The notes below the pieces were generated by a model. The model did no database searches. It had not been told where the DNA came from and saw nothing but the letters and a program-made list of their open reading frames with translations. Positions 1 through 4,759 of a DNA stretch of 5,015 bases are shown here, piece by piece; position 1 is the stretch's first letter; every line of letters starts with the position of its first letter. The position numbers were made by a program, and so were the translations under genes. This DNA comes from an uncultured Clostridia bacterium (GTDB taxonomy: Bacteria; Bacillota; Clostridia; Oscillospirales; Oscillospiraceae), in assembly GCA_946405655.1 (NCBI GenBank), contig CAMJHX010000113.1, forward strand, positions 1 to 5,015, in the 5' to 3' direction.

Positions 1-1496
1 TAGAGGTTCACCTGGTTGCGCATCTCGCGCTTGGAGATCGTGCGCGGGTCTAAGAGATCCTGCGCCACCCACAGCAGCCGGATGTTCCGCTCCGCCGCCT
101 GCTCCTCGAACAGGCCGCGCAGACCGTCCATGCCCTTGCAGGAGATCTGATCATACATGAGCACGAAGTCGCACTGATACTGCTCGCAGATGATCCAGAG
201 CTCCTCGAGCACGTTGCGGTGGCCGCCCTTGGTGTGCTTGCGCATCGTGCAGCGCTGATACGTCAGCGCCAGATCCCGCAGCGCGCTCTCGTGGCTCGAG
301 GTGTCGATGATCACGTCGGAGATGAGCGTCTCCATCGCGGCGACGACGTAGATGCCCCAGCATTCCTGCGCCCAGATCGAGAAATCCGGGTAGAAGTTCG
401 CCGGGCACGACCACTCCACGCAGCGGTGGCGCATTTCCTTCACGCACTTGCGGCGCTTTTCATAGCCGCGCATCATGATCCTGTTCACCTTGCGGTCGGT
501 GTCCACAAAGCGCGGGTCCATGCCGCCGGAGAGGTGATAGAAGAACATGCGGTAGATCCAGAAGGTCTCGCCCGTCATCTGCGGATACGGCGTGCGGTTG
601 ACCTCCCATTTGGCGAGCTCATAGCGCGTCTCGTCGTTGTAAACCTCCATCGCCTTGAGGAAGGCGTCCCAGTCGAAGGTCTCGCCCGTCGTCTCTTCGA
701 TGAAGCGGATCATGTCCTTGAGCTCCTCCACGGCGTAGGGCTGCACCTCGTCCTCGGTGTAGCGCGTCGGCACGGCGTAAACGTGCGAGGGGAGCTTAAA
801 GTACCGCTCCTGGAAGGCGGAGGTCATCACCGAGCCGTCGCACGGCATGTTGCAGCTGATGAGACACGCGCCGATCTTCGGATAATCGTCCTTGAGCACA
901 CAGCCGGTCTCGGAAGAGGGCAGCGGGCAGACGTCCGCGGGGATCGAGAAGTTCTCCGCCGCGTCGAGATAGGGGATGACGACGTTCTGGTCAAGGATTG
1001 AGGTCAGGAACACCGGCAGCGTCTGCGCCGGGAGACCGATCAGGTTCGGGAAGCCCGCCATCATCTCGCACGGCACGAGCTCGTCGAACAGCACGATCTT
1101 TTTCGCCTTCCTGTCGCTCTTGTGGAGGTTCTGGTCGGCGGCGAAGGTGTCGTGCAGCATGTCAGTCGCCTTCTTCACGATGCGGTCATACTGCAGGCGC
1201 GCCATGCGCAGCTGCTCGCCGCGCATGCCGAGCGTCGCGCGGTCGACGAAGGCGGGGTAGTTCAGATAGGACGCGAACCACTGGTAGCGAAACAGCGCCT
1301 TCACCACGTCCACAGGCCCGCGCAGCACCATGCGCACCATGTCCTTCCAGACGATCAGCCACATCCAGAAGTTATAGGCGTCGTCCACCGGCCCGCGGAA
1401 CTCGCGCCAGCGGAAGTTGCCCGTCTTGGGGTTGAAGCGGTAGGTAAAATCGTTCATATGCGTGAGCATATGCATCAGCTCTTTCGGCGTCTTCAT
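1..1496 (-). CDS. 2-hydroxyacyl-CoA dehydratase family protein, larger subunit (3' end outside window)
   Basis: Reading the minus strand from the ATG at 1496 gives 498 codons without a stop up to the left edge. The next codon begins TA, so it is either Tyr or a stop. I favour Tyr, because the last residues (KREMRNQVN) look like the region shortly before the C-terminus of this family. The family match is the HGD-D fold (2-hydroxyglutaryl-CoA dehydratase D-component, also BcrB/BcrC). The match starts near residue 131 (VLFDELVPCEMMAGF), continues through a Cys-rich stretch (C190, C199, C211, C215, C219 in ISCNMPCDGS) and ends with C453 (DQISCKGMDG) and the WVAQDLLDPRT segment. By eye-alignment with its partner, C190, C215 and C453 are the likely [4Fe-4S] ligands. 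Residues 1-130 form an extension rich in Trp, Met and Arg that the partner lacks. The start overlaps the upstream stop by 4 bases and has a GGAGG at 1506-1510, 9 bases away, so translational coupling is likely. It probably forms a heterodimer with the 400-residue subunit in the cytoplasm. The substrate cannot be told from sequence. Confidence 0.88.
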   Translation of the reverse strand, partial: MKTPKELMHMLTHMNDFTYRFNPKTGNFRWREFRGPVDDAYNFWMWLIVWKDMVRMVLRGPVDVVKALFRYQWFASYLNYPAFVDRATLGMRGEQLRMARLQYDRIVKKATDMLHDTFAADQNLHKSDRKAKKIVLFDELVPCEMMAGFPNLIGLPAQTLPVFLTSILDQNVVIPYLDAAENFSIPADVCPLPSSETGCVLKDDYPKIGACLISCNMPCDGSVMTSAFQERYFKLPSHVYAVPTRYTEDEVQPYAVEELKDMIRFIEETTGETFDWDAFLKAMEVYNDETRYELAKWEVNRTPYPQMTGETFWIYRMFFYHLSGGMDPRFVDTDRKVNRIMMRGYEKRRKCVKEMRHRCVEWSCPANFYPDFSIWAQECWGIYVVAAMETLISDVIIDTSSHESALRDLALTYQRCTMRKHTKGGHRNVLEELWIICEQYQCDFVLMYDQISCKGMDGLRGLFEEQAAERNIRLLWVAQDLLDPRTISKREMRNQVNL

Positions 1497-2695
1497 TTCG
1501 CGCTTCCTCCCTTCGCTTTCTGAATCTGCTTGATCTCCAGACTCTCCACGAACGCCTGCACGCGCGTGCGCAGCTGTCCCGCGCCGCCGTTCGCGTTCTG
1601 GCGGTCGATGGCCACGGACGGAATGCCGTAGTCGTGCGTCATCACATAGCTGGCAAGCGCGCGCTCATAGCCCCAGAACTCGCAGAACTTCAGCTGCTCA
1701 TACAGCACGCCCTGCGCGTGGTAGTCCTCCACGAGCTGTCGTACCAGCAGATGACGGCCTTCGACCTTGTGCTTTTCCATGTAGCGCGGGCACTGGCTTG
1801 TCAGCAGATAGTGCCGCGCGATTTGCTCCAATACAGGCTTGTCGTCTGTCAGCGCGATCTCCTCTCTGCCCGGCGTGGAGCCGAAGCAGAAGCGGTCGGC
1901 CACCACGAGCGCGCCAGCGTCCTCCACCAGCTTGATGAAATCGGGATCGTCGATCTCACTGCCCGCGATCACGATCTTCACGCGCCAGGTCGGCTTTGCG
2001 TCCGGCTTGCGCGTTTTGAGCTCCTCGGCGGTCTCGCGCAGATAGGGGAGGATCAGCGCCTTCGGGCAGGCATAGCTCGCCACGTTCAGAACGGAGAACT
2101 CATATCCCGTGATGCGGGGATTGTCCTCCTTGCGGTATTCGCCGATCTCGGTGATCAGCCGGCAGACCTCGTTGTGCTCCTCGACGGCCCTGCGCAGCGC
2201 CGCGTCCGACACGTCCGTTCCAAAGGATTCCTGCATCCGGTCGAGCACCTTCACCTGCAGCTGCGTCGTGTAGTGCTTCACGGCGGCCTCGGTGGTTTTG
2301 AACGGCATGTCGAGGAAGCTCACGAAGAAGCCCTCGTGATCCACGATCGGCATCACGTCGAAGTGCTCCAGCGCGCGGTTCATCTCCGAGCAGGTCTCCG
2401 TGCCCATGATCGCGGAGAGAAAGTGATAGCCGCCCTCGATGCCGCGCTCCAAAAGGCTCTTGCAGTAATCGCAGATGAAGTTGTTCATGTAATAGCCGGA
2501 AATGTCCATCGACCCCGTGCGCGGCGCGCGCAGACGCACCGAGAAGCAGTTGTCGGCGTTGAGCAGAACCTCCGGCATGTGGTAGCAGGTGTAGCCGAGG
2601 GCGTGTCCTCCGGCGTCCACCGCCTGCTGCACGAGCTCATTGTGCGCGCTCTCCAGCAGCTTTTCCAGCGTATACAGGTGTTTCAGATCCTTCAT
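1493..2695 (-). CDS. 2-hydroxyacyl-CoA dehydratase family protein, smaller subunit (BcrC/HgdB-like)
   Basis: A complete protein of 400 residues and the first gene of a two-gene unit. Family enzymes remove water from (R)-2-hydroxyacyl-CoA by a radical mechanism, or in the BcrBC branch reduce aromatic acyl-CoA, using one [4Fe-4S] cluster per subunit and one electron from an ATP-driven activator. Visible hallmarks are the N-terminal GYTCYHMPEVLL (C37), NNFICDYCKSLL (C75, C78), MGTETCSEMNR (C102), a central VKIVIAGSEID starting the second Rossmann-like half (about 239-249), DRFCFGS (C270), GVLYEQLKFCEFWGYE (C338), then GIPSVAIDRQ and the C-terminal QLRTRVQAFVESL. C75 or C78, C102 and C338 occupy the usual cluster-ligand positions. 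The length fits the family's smaller subunits (about 375-410). The ATG at 2695 is preceded by GAGGTGG at 2700-2706. The gene has its own promoter at 2728-2756 and overlaps the following gene by 4 bases. No signal peptide is present. Substrate is unknown. A glutamate, lactate, leucine or aromatic fermentation step, or a double-cubane-type reductase, are all possible. Confidence 0.9.
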   Translation of the reverse strand: MKDLKHLYTLEKLLESAHNELVQQAVDAGGHALGYTCYHMPEVLLNADNCFSVRLRAPRTGSMDISGYYMNNFICDYCKSLLERGIEGGYHFLSAIMGTETCSEMNRALEHFDVMPIVDHEGFFVSFLDMPFKTTEAAVKHYTTQLQVKVLDRMQESFGTDVSDAALRRAVEEHNEVCRLITEIGEYRKEDNPRITGYEFSVLNVASYACPKALILPYLRETAEELKTRKPDAKPTWRVKIVIAGSEIDDPDFIKLVEDAGALVVADRFCFGSTPGREEIALTDDKPVLEQIARHYLLTSQCPRYMEKHKVEGRHLLVRQLVEDYHAQGVLYEQLKFCEFWGYERALASYVMTHDYGIPSVAIDRQNANGGAGQLRTRVQAFVESLEIKQIQKAKGGSAK

Positions 2696-2727
2696 GGAAC
2701 CACCTCGTTTTCGTACAGATTATCGTC

Positions 2728-2756
2728 ATTATATCGTATTTCTCAACAGCCCGCAA
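2728..2756 (-). promoter_or_regulatory. Promoter of the dehydratase genes
   Basis: On the minus strand, TTGCGG (2756-2751), 17 bases, then a perfect TATAAT (2733-2728). The -35 box matches the consensus at 3 of 6 positions only, but the -10 box and the spacing are ideal. Transcription would begin near 2721, giving a leader of about 25 bases that contains the GAGGTGG ribosome site. The -35 box lies only 9 bases from the -35 box of the plus-strand promoter at 2766, so the two polymerase sites stand back to back. A regulator bound here could affect both. Confidence 0.65.
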
Positions 2757-2765
2757 GGGAATTGA

Positions 2766-2794
2766 TTGACATTTTGCCGTCTTTGCGGTTTAAT
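2766..2794 (+). promoter_or_regulatory. Promoter of the 75-residue small-protein gene
   Basis: A perfect TTGACA (2766-2771), a 17-base spacer and TTTAAT (2789-2794, 5 of 6 to consensus). The predicted start near 2801 leaves a leader of about 27 bases holding the ACGGAGG ribosome site at 2814-2820, 7 bases before the ATG. This is among the best promoter matches in the window, which supports the small gene being real. Confidence 0.75.
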
Positions 2795-2827
2795 GCTGAT
2801 AGAAATCATTTTTACGGAGGAAACGCC

Positions 2828-3055
2828 ATGAAACCGCAGTTTGCCAATGTCTTCAACATCTCCACCAACGAGAACCAGAGCGAGTGCTCTCTGAGCTTCT
2901 ACCATATGTATATGAAGCACAATTACACGCCCCAGCAGAAGGGCCTCATCGACATGCCCGAAAAGACCGTGGACGAGGTCTGCAGCGTCATGCTCACGCG
3001 CGACGGCGCCCGCGCCCTCATGCAGCTGCTGCAGAAGTCCTTTGGAGACCTTTGA
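2828..3055 (+). CDS. Small protein of unknown function, 75 residues (possibly DUF3467-like)
   Basis: Starts MKPQFANVFNIS and ends QLLQKSFGDL. I do not recognise it with certainty. The pattern resembles the DUF3467 family as I remember it: a YAN/FAN start followed by a beta strand, a second strand of the type E-x-L-x-F (here ECSLSFYHMYM, residues 19-29), a variable middle, then a strand (VCSVMLTRDG, 51-60) leading into a helix that packs as ARALMQLLQKSF. That comparison is from memory and needs a profile search. No signal peptide, membrane segment or metal motif is present; the two Cys residues (20 and 52) are far apart. The start is well supported by GGAGG seven bases upstream and by the TTGACA-N17-TTTAAT promoter. 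The open frame extends far upstream of this ATG, but that part is the antisense of the dehydratase gene. No terminator follows, so transcripts may run on into hypA 65 bases downstream. Confidence 0.8.
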   Translation: MKPQFANVFNISTNENQSECSLSFYHMYMKHNYTPQQKGLIDMPEKTVDEVCSVMLTRDGARALMQLLQKSFGDL

Positions 3056-3059
3056 GGGA

Positions 3060-3088
3060 TTGAAAAACGACACCATGTGTGTTAGAAT
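3060..3088 (+). promoter_or_regulatory. Promoter of hypA
   Basis: TTGAAA (3060-3065), 17 bases, TAGAAT (3083-3088): 5 of 6 matches in each box with ideal spacing. The predicted start near 3095 leaves a leader of about 26 bases with AAAGGAG at 3106-3112, eight bases before the hypA ATG. It begins five bases after the stop of the small upstream gene, so hypA can be expressed on its own. Confidence 0.72.
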
Positions 3089-3106
3089 AGGACAAAATCA
3101 CACACA
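3076..3106. promoter_or_regulatory. Candidate operator: inverted repeat around the hypA -10 box
   Basis: TGTGTGT (3076-3082) and its exact reverse complement ACACACA (3100-3106) flank the -10 box of the hypA promoter, with 17 bases between them. The left arm abuts the TAGAAT box and the right arm lies in the leader just after the predicted start. A dimeric repressor could sit here. The arms are simple TG/CA runs, so chance is a serious alternative, and no known regulator site is matched. Confidence 0.35.
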
Positions 3107-3120
3107 AAGGAGAAAAATCC

Positions 3121-3468
3121 ATGCACGAGCTTGGAACCGTTTTCTATGTTCTCGACCGCGTTGAGGAGCTTGTCCAGGAGCACGAGCTCGAAAAGGTCGG
3201 CAGCGTCACGCTCGAGGTCGGCGAGGTCAGCGGCATCATCCCGGAGTATCTCGTGGACTGCTGGAAGTGGGCGTGCAAAAAGCGTACCCCCGCCCTGCAG
3301 GAGGCAGAGCTCAAGATCGAGAAGCTCGAGGCCGTCACCTACTGCGAAAACTGCGGCCAGACCTATCCCACCATGAAGTACGCCAAGATCTGCCCGCACT
3401 GCAAGAGCGAGCGCACCTACCTCCTCACGGGCAACGAATACAACATCAAAGAAATCGAAGCCTACTGA
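3121..3468 (+). CDS. hypA: Hydrogenase nickel incorporation protein HypA
   Basis: A complete protein of 115 residues, the normal length of HypA/HybF. HypA delivers nickel, together with the GTPase HypB, to the large subunit of [NiFe] hydrogenases in the cytoplasm. The sequence opens with MHELG; in the family the N-terminal Met-His-Glu segment, with His2 essential, makes the nickel site. Two CxxC pairs, C75/C78 (CENCGQ) and C91/C94 (CPHC), form the structural zinc site. The N-terminal half (VGSVTLEVGEVSGIIPEYL) is typical of the nickel-binding domain. The AAAGGAG ribosome site, promoter and terminator are all intact, so it is a single-gene unit. No hypB-F and no hydrogenase genes lie in the window, so its client cannot be seen here. 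In some bacteria HypA also serves urease, which cannot be excluded. Confidence 0.95.
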   Translation: MHELGTVFYVLDRVEELVQEHELEKVGSVTLEVGEVSGIIPEYLVDCWKWACKKRTPALQEAELKIEKLEAVTYCENCGQTYPTMKYAKICPHCKSERTYLLTGNEYNIKEIEAY

Positions 3469-3470
3469 AA

Positions 3471-3500
3471 AGAGCCCGTCGCGTGACGGGCTCTATTTTT
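3471..3500 (+). terminator. Rho-independent terminator of hypA
   Basis: AGAGCCCGTC (3471-3480), loop GCGT, perfect complement GACGGGCTCT (3485-3494), then ATTTTT. The 10-base GC-rich stem starts two bases after the hypA stop codon. The T-run follows on the plus strand only, so it works for hypA and insulates the next gene. Confidence 0.93.
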
Positions 3501-3512
3501 GCCTGCAACAAA

Positions 3513-3527
3513 AGAGAATCATTTTCG
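3513..3527. promoter_or_regulatory. Possible Fur-family box upstream of the PspC gene
   Basis: The 15 bases here read as a near-palindrome GAGAAT-C-ATTTTC. Against the 7-1-7 Fur consensus TGATAATNATTATCA (from memory) they match 10 of 14 fixed positions. The site lies in the short AT-rich gap between the hypA terminator and the PspC gene, where a regulator of that gene would bind. I could not find a convincing -35/-10 pair beside it, so the call is weak. Confidence 0.22.
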
Positions 3528-3554
3528 TCAGTATTTCCGAAAGGGGATATGAAC

Positions 3555-3959
3555 ATGGAACGAAAGAGACTTTATAAAAGCAGGGACGACGCCATGCTCT
3601 TCGGCGTCTGCGGCGGCGTCGCGGAGTATTTCGGCGTCGACAGCACGATCATCCGCCTCTTCGTCGCGGTCTTCTGCCTCTGCCTCGGCACCGGGCTGGT
3701 CGCCTATCTCATCTCCGCGCTCGTCATCCCGTCGAGACCTGCCGAGGAGCCCTATGTCCGCATGCCGGGCGGAACCAAAAAGCTCCGCCGCAGCGAGACG
3801 GACAAAACCATCTGCGGCGTCTGCGGCGGCATCGCGGAATACTTCGGGATCGATTCGATCATCGTCCGCCTGCTGCTCGTCTTCTTCTGCTTCCTCGGCG
3901 GCTCCGGCGTCATCGCCTACATCATCGCCGCTATCATTATCCCAGCAGCAGAGGCATAG
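3555..3959 (+). CDS. Tandem PspC-domain membrane protein
   Basis: 134 residues holding two PspC domains (PF04024 type) in a row. Repeat 1 spans about 6-62 (LYKSRDDAMLFGVCGGVAEYFG, then a hydrophobic stretch to LVIPSRP). Repeat 2 spans about 78-133 (LRRSETDKTICGVCGGIAEYFG to IIIPAAE). Each has the diagnostic GVCGG-x-AEYFG-x-D motif, the IIRL/IVRL helix and a long hydrophobic segment ending in IP, so each should place one helical hairpin or one transmembrane helix in the membrane. The offset between copies is 72 residues, with a charged linker between. PspC proteins are linked to envelope-stress responses, but small Firmicutes PspC proteins mostly have no proven role. Two in-frame ATGs exist, at 3549 and 3555. 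AAAGGGG (3540-3546) is 8 bases from the second and only 2 from the first, so I take 3555. The stop codon TAG is also the first part of a palindromic repeat (3957-3980). Confidence 0.88.
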   Translation: MERKRLYKSRDDAMLFGVCGGVAEYFGVDSTIIRLFVAVFCLCLGTGLVAYLISALVIPSRPAEEPYVRMPGGTKKLRRSETDKTICGVCGGIAEYFGIDSIIVRLLLVFFCFLGGSGVIAYIIAAIIIPAAEA

Positions 3960-3980
3960 GGACGGATATCATCCGTCCGC
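3957..3980. repeat. Palindromic repeat, copy 1 (TAGGG...CCGC)
   Basis: TAGGG starts with the stop codon of the PspC gene. The arms GGACGGAT (3960-3967) and ATCCGTCC (3971-3978) are perfect complements around a 3-base loop, and the unit closes with CCGC. Two further units in this gap (4033-4059 and 4116-4142) share the TAGGG start and CCG end but carry different, still self-complementary arms. No T-run follows, so it is not a standard terminator, though it may protect the mRNA end. Confidence 0.5.
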
Positions 3981-3982
3981 AC

Positions 3983-3998
3983 GGAACAGACCTGTTCC
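3983..3998. repeat. Perfect inverted repeat GGAACAG / CTGTTCC
   Basis: GGAACAG (3983-3989), two bases, then its exact complement CTGTTCC (3992-3998). It makes a tight hairpin in RNA (six pairs with a four-base loop) or a dyad for a dimeric DNA-binding protein. It lies four bases after the first palindromic repeat and has no T-run. Confidence 0.4.
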
Positions 3999-3999
3999 A

Positions 4000-4016
4000 T
4001 CGCCATTCTTCGGCGA
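4000..4016. repeat. Short hairpin TCGCC / GGCGA
   Basis: TCGCC (4000-4004) pairs with GGCGA (4012-4016) across a seven-base loop. It is a weak element on its own and is listed because it directly follows two other hairpins, making three stem-loops in 60 bases after the PspC stop codon. Confidence 0.3.
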
Positions 4017-4032
4017 ATCCGCACCGCACCCT

Positions 4033-4059
4033 GTAGGGCGCGATGCCCACATCGCGCCG
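4033..4059. repeat. Palindromic repeat, copy 2 (GTAGGG...CCG)
   Basis: A 27-base unit from GTAGGG to GCCG with a perfect eight-base stem, GGCGCGAT (4037-4044) and ATCGCGCC (4051-4058), around the loop GCCCAC. It has the same length and ends as copy 3, but the stem bases differ and both strands of the stem have changed together. Confidence 0.55.
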
Positions 4060-4115
4060 CGCAGATCATGCCTCATTTTGCCTCCATTCCCGGGCGCATC
4101 CGCGACGTACCCATC

Positions 4116-4142
4116 GTAGGGGCCGACGCCCCCGGCGGCCCG
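4116..4142. repeat. Palindromic repeat, copy 3 (GTAGGG...CCCG)
   Basis: A 27-base unit from GTAGGGG to GGCCCG. GGGCCG (4120-4125) pairs with CGGCCC (4136-4141), followed inward by one A/G mismatch and a CG/CG pair around a CCCC loop. It has the same length as copy 2, from which it is 83 bases away (start to start). Confidence 0.55.
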
Positions 4143-4165
4143 TGATCTCACCAAACCTGCGCACG

Positions 4166-4190
4166 AAAAAGGCGGCTCATCGAGCCGCCT
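4166..4190 (-). terminator. Rho-independent terminator of the Nudix gene
   Basis: On the minus strand, AGGCGGCTC, loop GAT, then GAGCCGCCT followed by a run of T (the plus-strand A-run 4166-4170). The nine-base stem starts 12 bases after the Nudix stop codon. The T-run is on the minus side, so it ends the Nudix transcript. On the plus strand there is no T-run, so it would block readthrough from the PspC gene poorly. Confidence 0.9.
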
Positions 4191-4201
4191 GTCGCTGTTT
4201 G

Positions 4202-4750
4202 TTAAATCCCCTTTTCCATCGCCCAAACCCGCATGATCGCGGCCTGGGTCTTTCCGTCCGGCACCTTGCCCGCCAGAATGTCCCGCACCAGCTCCTCGAG
4301 CGGCATCGCGCGCACGGTGAGAAATTCGCCGTCGTCCAGCTTCTGCGCTCCGGCCTTGAGACCCTTCGCGAGATAGAGCCAGATCGTCTCGCTCGAATAC
4401 GCTGCGGTGGGGTAGAAGGGGCCCATCGGGATGAGCTCGTCGCAGGTATAGCCCGTCTCCTCCTTGAGCTCGCGCCGCGCGGCGGCCTCCGGGTCCTCGT
4501 CCGGCCCGTCGAGCTTTCCGGCGGGGATCTCAACGATCACGCCGTCGTGCGGATAGCGGTACTGATCCTCCACGATCACGCGCCCGTCGTCCAGCAGGGG
4601 AACGACGGCCACCGCGCCGTTGTGCCGCACGAGCTCGCGCGTCGCGCTGCGGCCGTTCGGCAGCTGCACCGTGTCGCAGTAAAAGTCCAGGATCTTGCCC
4701 TCATAGATCAGATTCGATCCGATCTGCACTTCTCTCATATCATCCATCAT
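4202..4750 (-). CDS. Nudix hydrolase, ADP-ribose pyrophosphatase type
   Basis: 182 residues, close to the usual size of bacterial ADP-ribose pyrophosphatases (NudF/YqkG group), which split ADP-ribose into AMP and ribose 5-phosphate in a Mg-dependent reaction in the cytoplasm. The N-terminal strands (residues 10-45, including LDFYCDTVQLPNG) are typical of the dimerising domain. The Nudix box runs from G78 to Y101, with E85 and the core RELKEETGY (93-101), where E94, E97 and E98 bind metal. FYPTAAYSSETIWLYLA (112-128) corresponds to the FYPSPGFSSE segment of the family. The spacing from G78 to E85 is one residue longer than the strict Gx5E form. Three in-frame ATGs are near the start: 4750 (4 bases from the GGAGG at 4755-4759), 4747 (7 bases, a better distance) and 4738. 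I give the longest form. The gene follows prfB on the same strand, but a strong terminator stands between them. Confidence 0.92.
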   Translation of the reverse strand: MMDDMREVQIGSNLIYEGKILDFYCDTVQLPNGRSATRELVRHNGAVAVVPLLDDGRVIVEDQYRYPHDGVIVEIPAGKLDGPDEDPEAAARRELKEETGYTCDELIPMGPFYPTAAYSSETIWLYLAKGLKAGAQKLDDGEFLTVRAMPLEELVRDILAGKVPDGKTQAAIMRVWAMEKGI

Positions 4751-4759
4751 TGTTCCTCC

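Larger units (their letters stand above)
3960..4165. other. Non-coding gap between convergent genes, rich in hairpins
   Basis: The stretch between the PspC gene and the Nudix terminator has no gene I can support. Open frames crossing it have no ribosome site or family match. It holds three short palindromic repeats and two further hairpins (3983-3998 and 4000-4016). The remaining sequence (about 4060-4115) shows nothing that I recognise. Confidence 0.7.

Noticed and set aside
1..2. Stop codon of the larger dehydratase subunit at the left edge
   Set aside because: The last visible bases are TA on the minus strand, which could be a stop or Tyr. The third base is outside the window, and the C-terminus seems to lack a few residues of the family, so I treat the gene as partial.
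219..1001. Plus-strand open frame of 260 codons
   Set aside because: It lies antisense to the larger dehydratase gene, is dominated by Arg, His, Val and Leu as antisense frames in GC-rich genes are, and has no ribosome site or recognisable family.
1634..2827. Long plus-strand open frame leading into the 75-residue gene
   Set aside because: The part before 2828 is antisense to the smaller dehydratase gene and crosses the two promoters. Only the section from the ATG at 2828 has a ribosome site and a plausible protein.
2729..3399. Minus-strand open frames opposite the small gene (2729-3076) and opposite hypA (3082-3399)
   Set aside because: Both are shadows of well-supported plus-strand genes with promoters and ribosome sites, and show no family features of their own.
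3267..3554. N-terminal extension of the PspC gene through hypA and its terminator
   Set aside because: It would be read out of frame across hypA and through a strong terminator hairpin. The ribosome site at 3540-3546 fits the ATG at 3555.
3960..3978. Rho-independent terminator of the PspC gene
   Set aside because: The stem is good, but it is followed by GCACGG rather than a T-run. It may still stabilise or trim the mRNA end.
3957..4142. CRISPR array
   Set aside because: The repeats are too few, unevenly spaced (77 and 83 bases), differ in their arms, and no cas gene is present.
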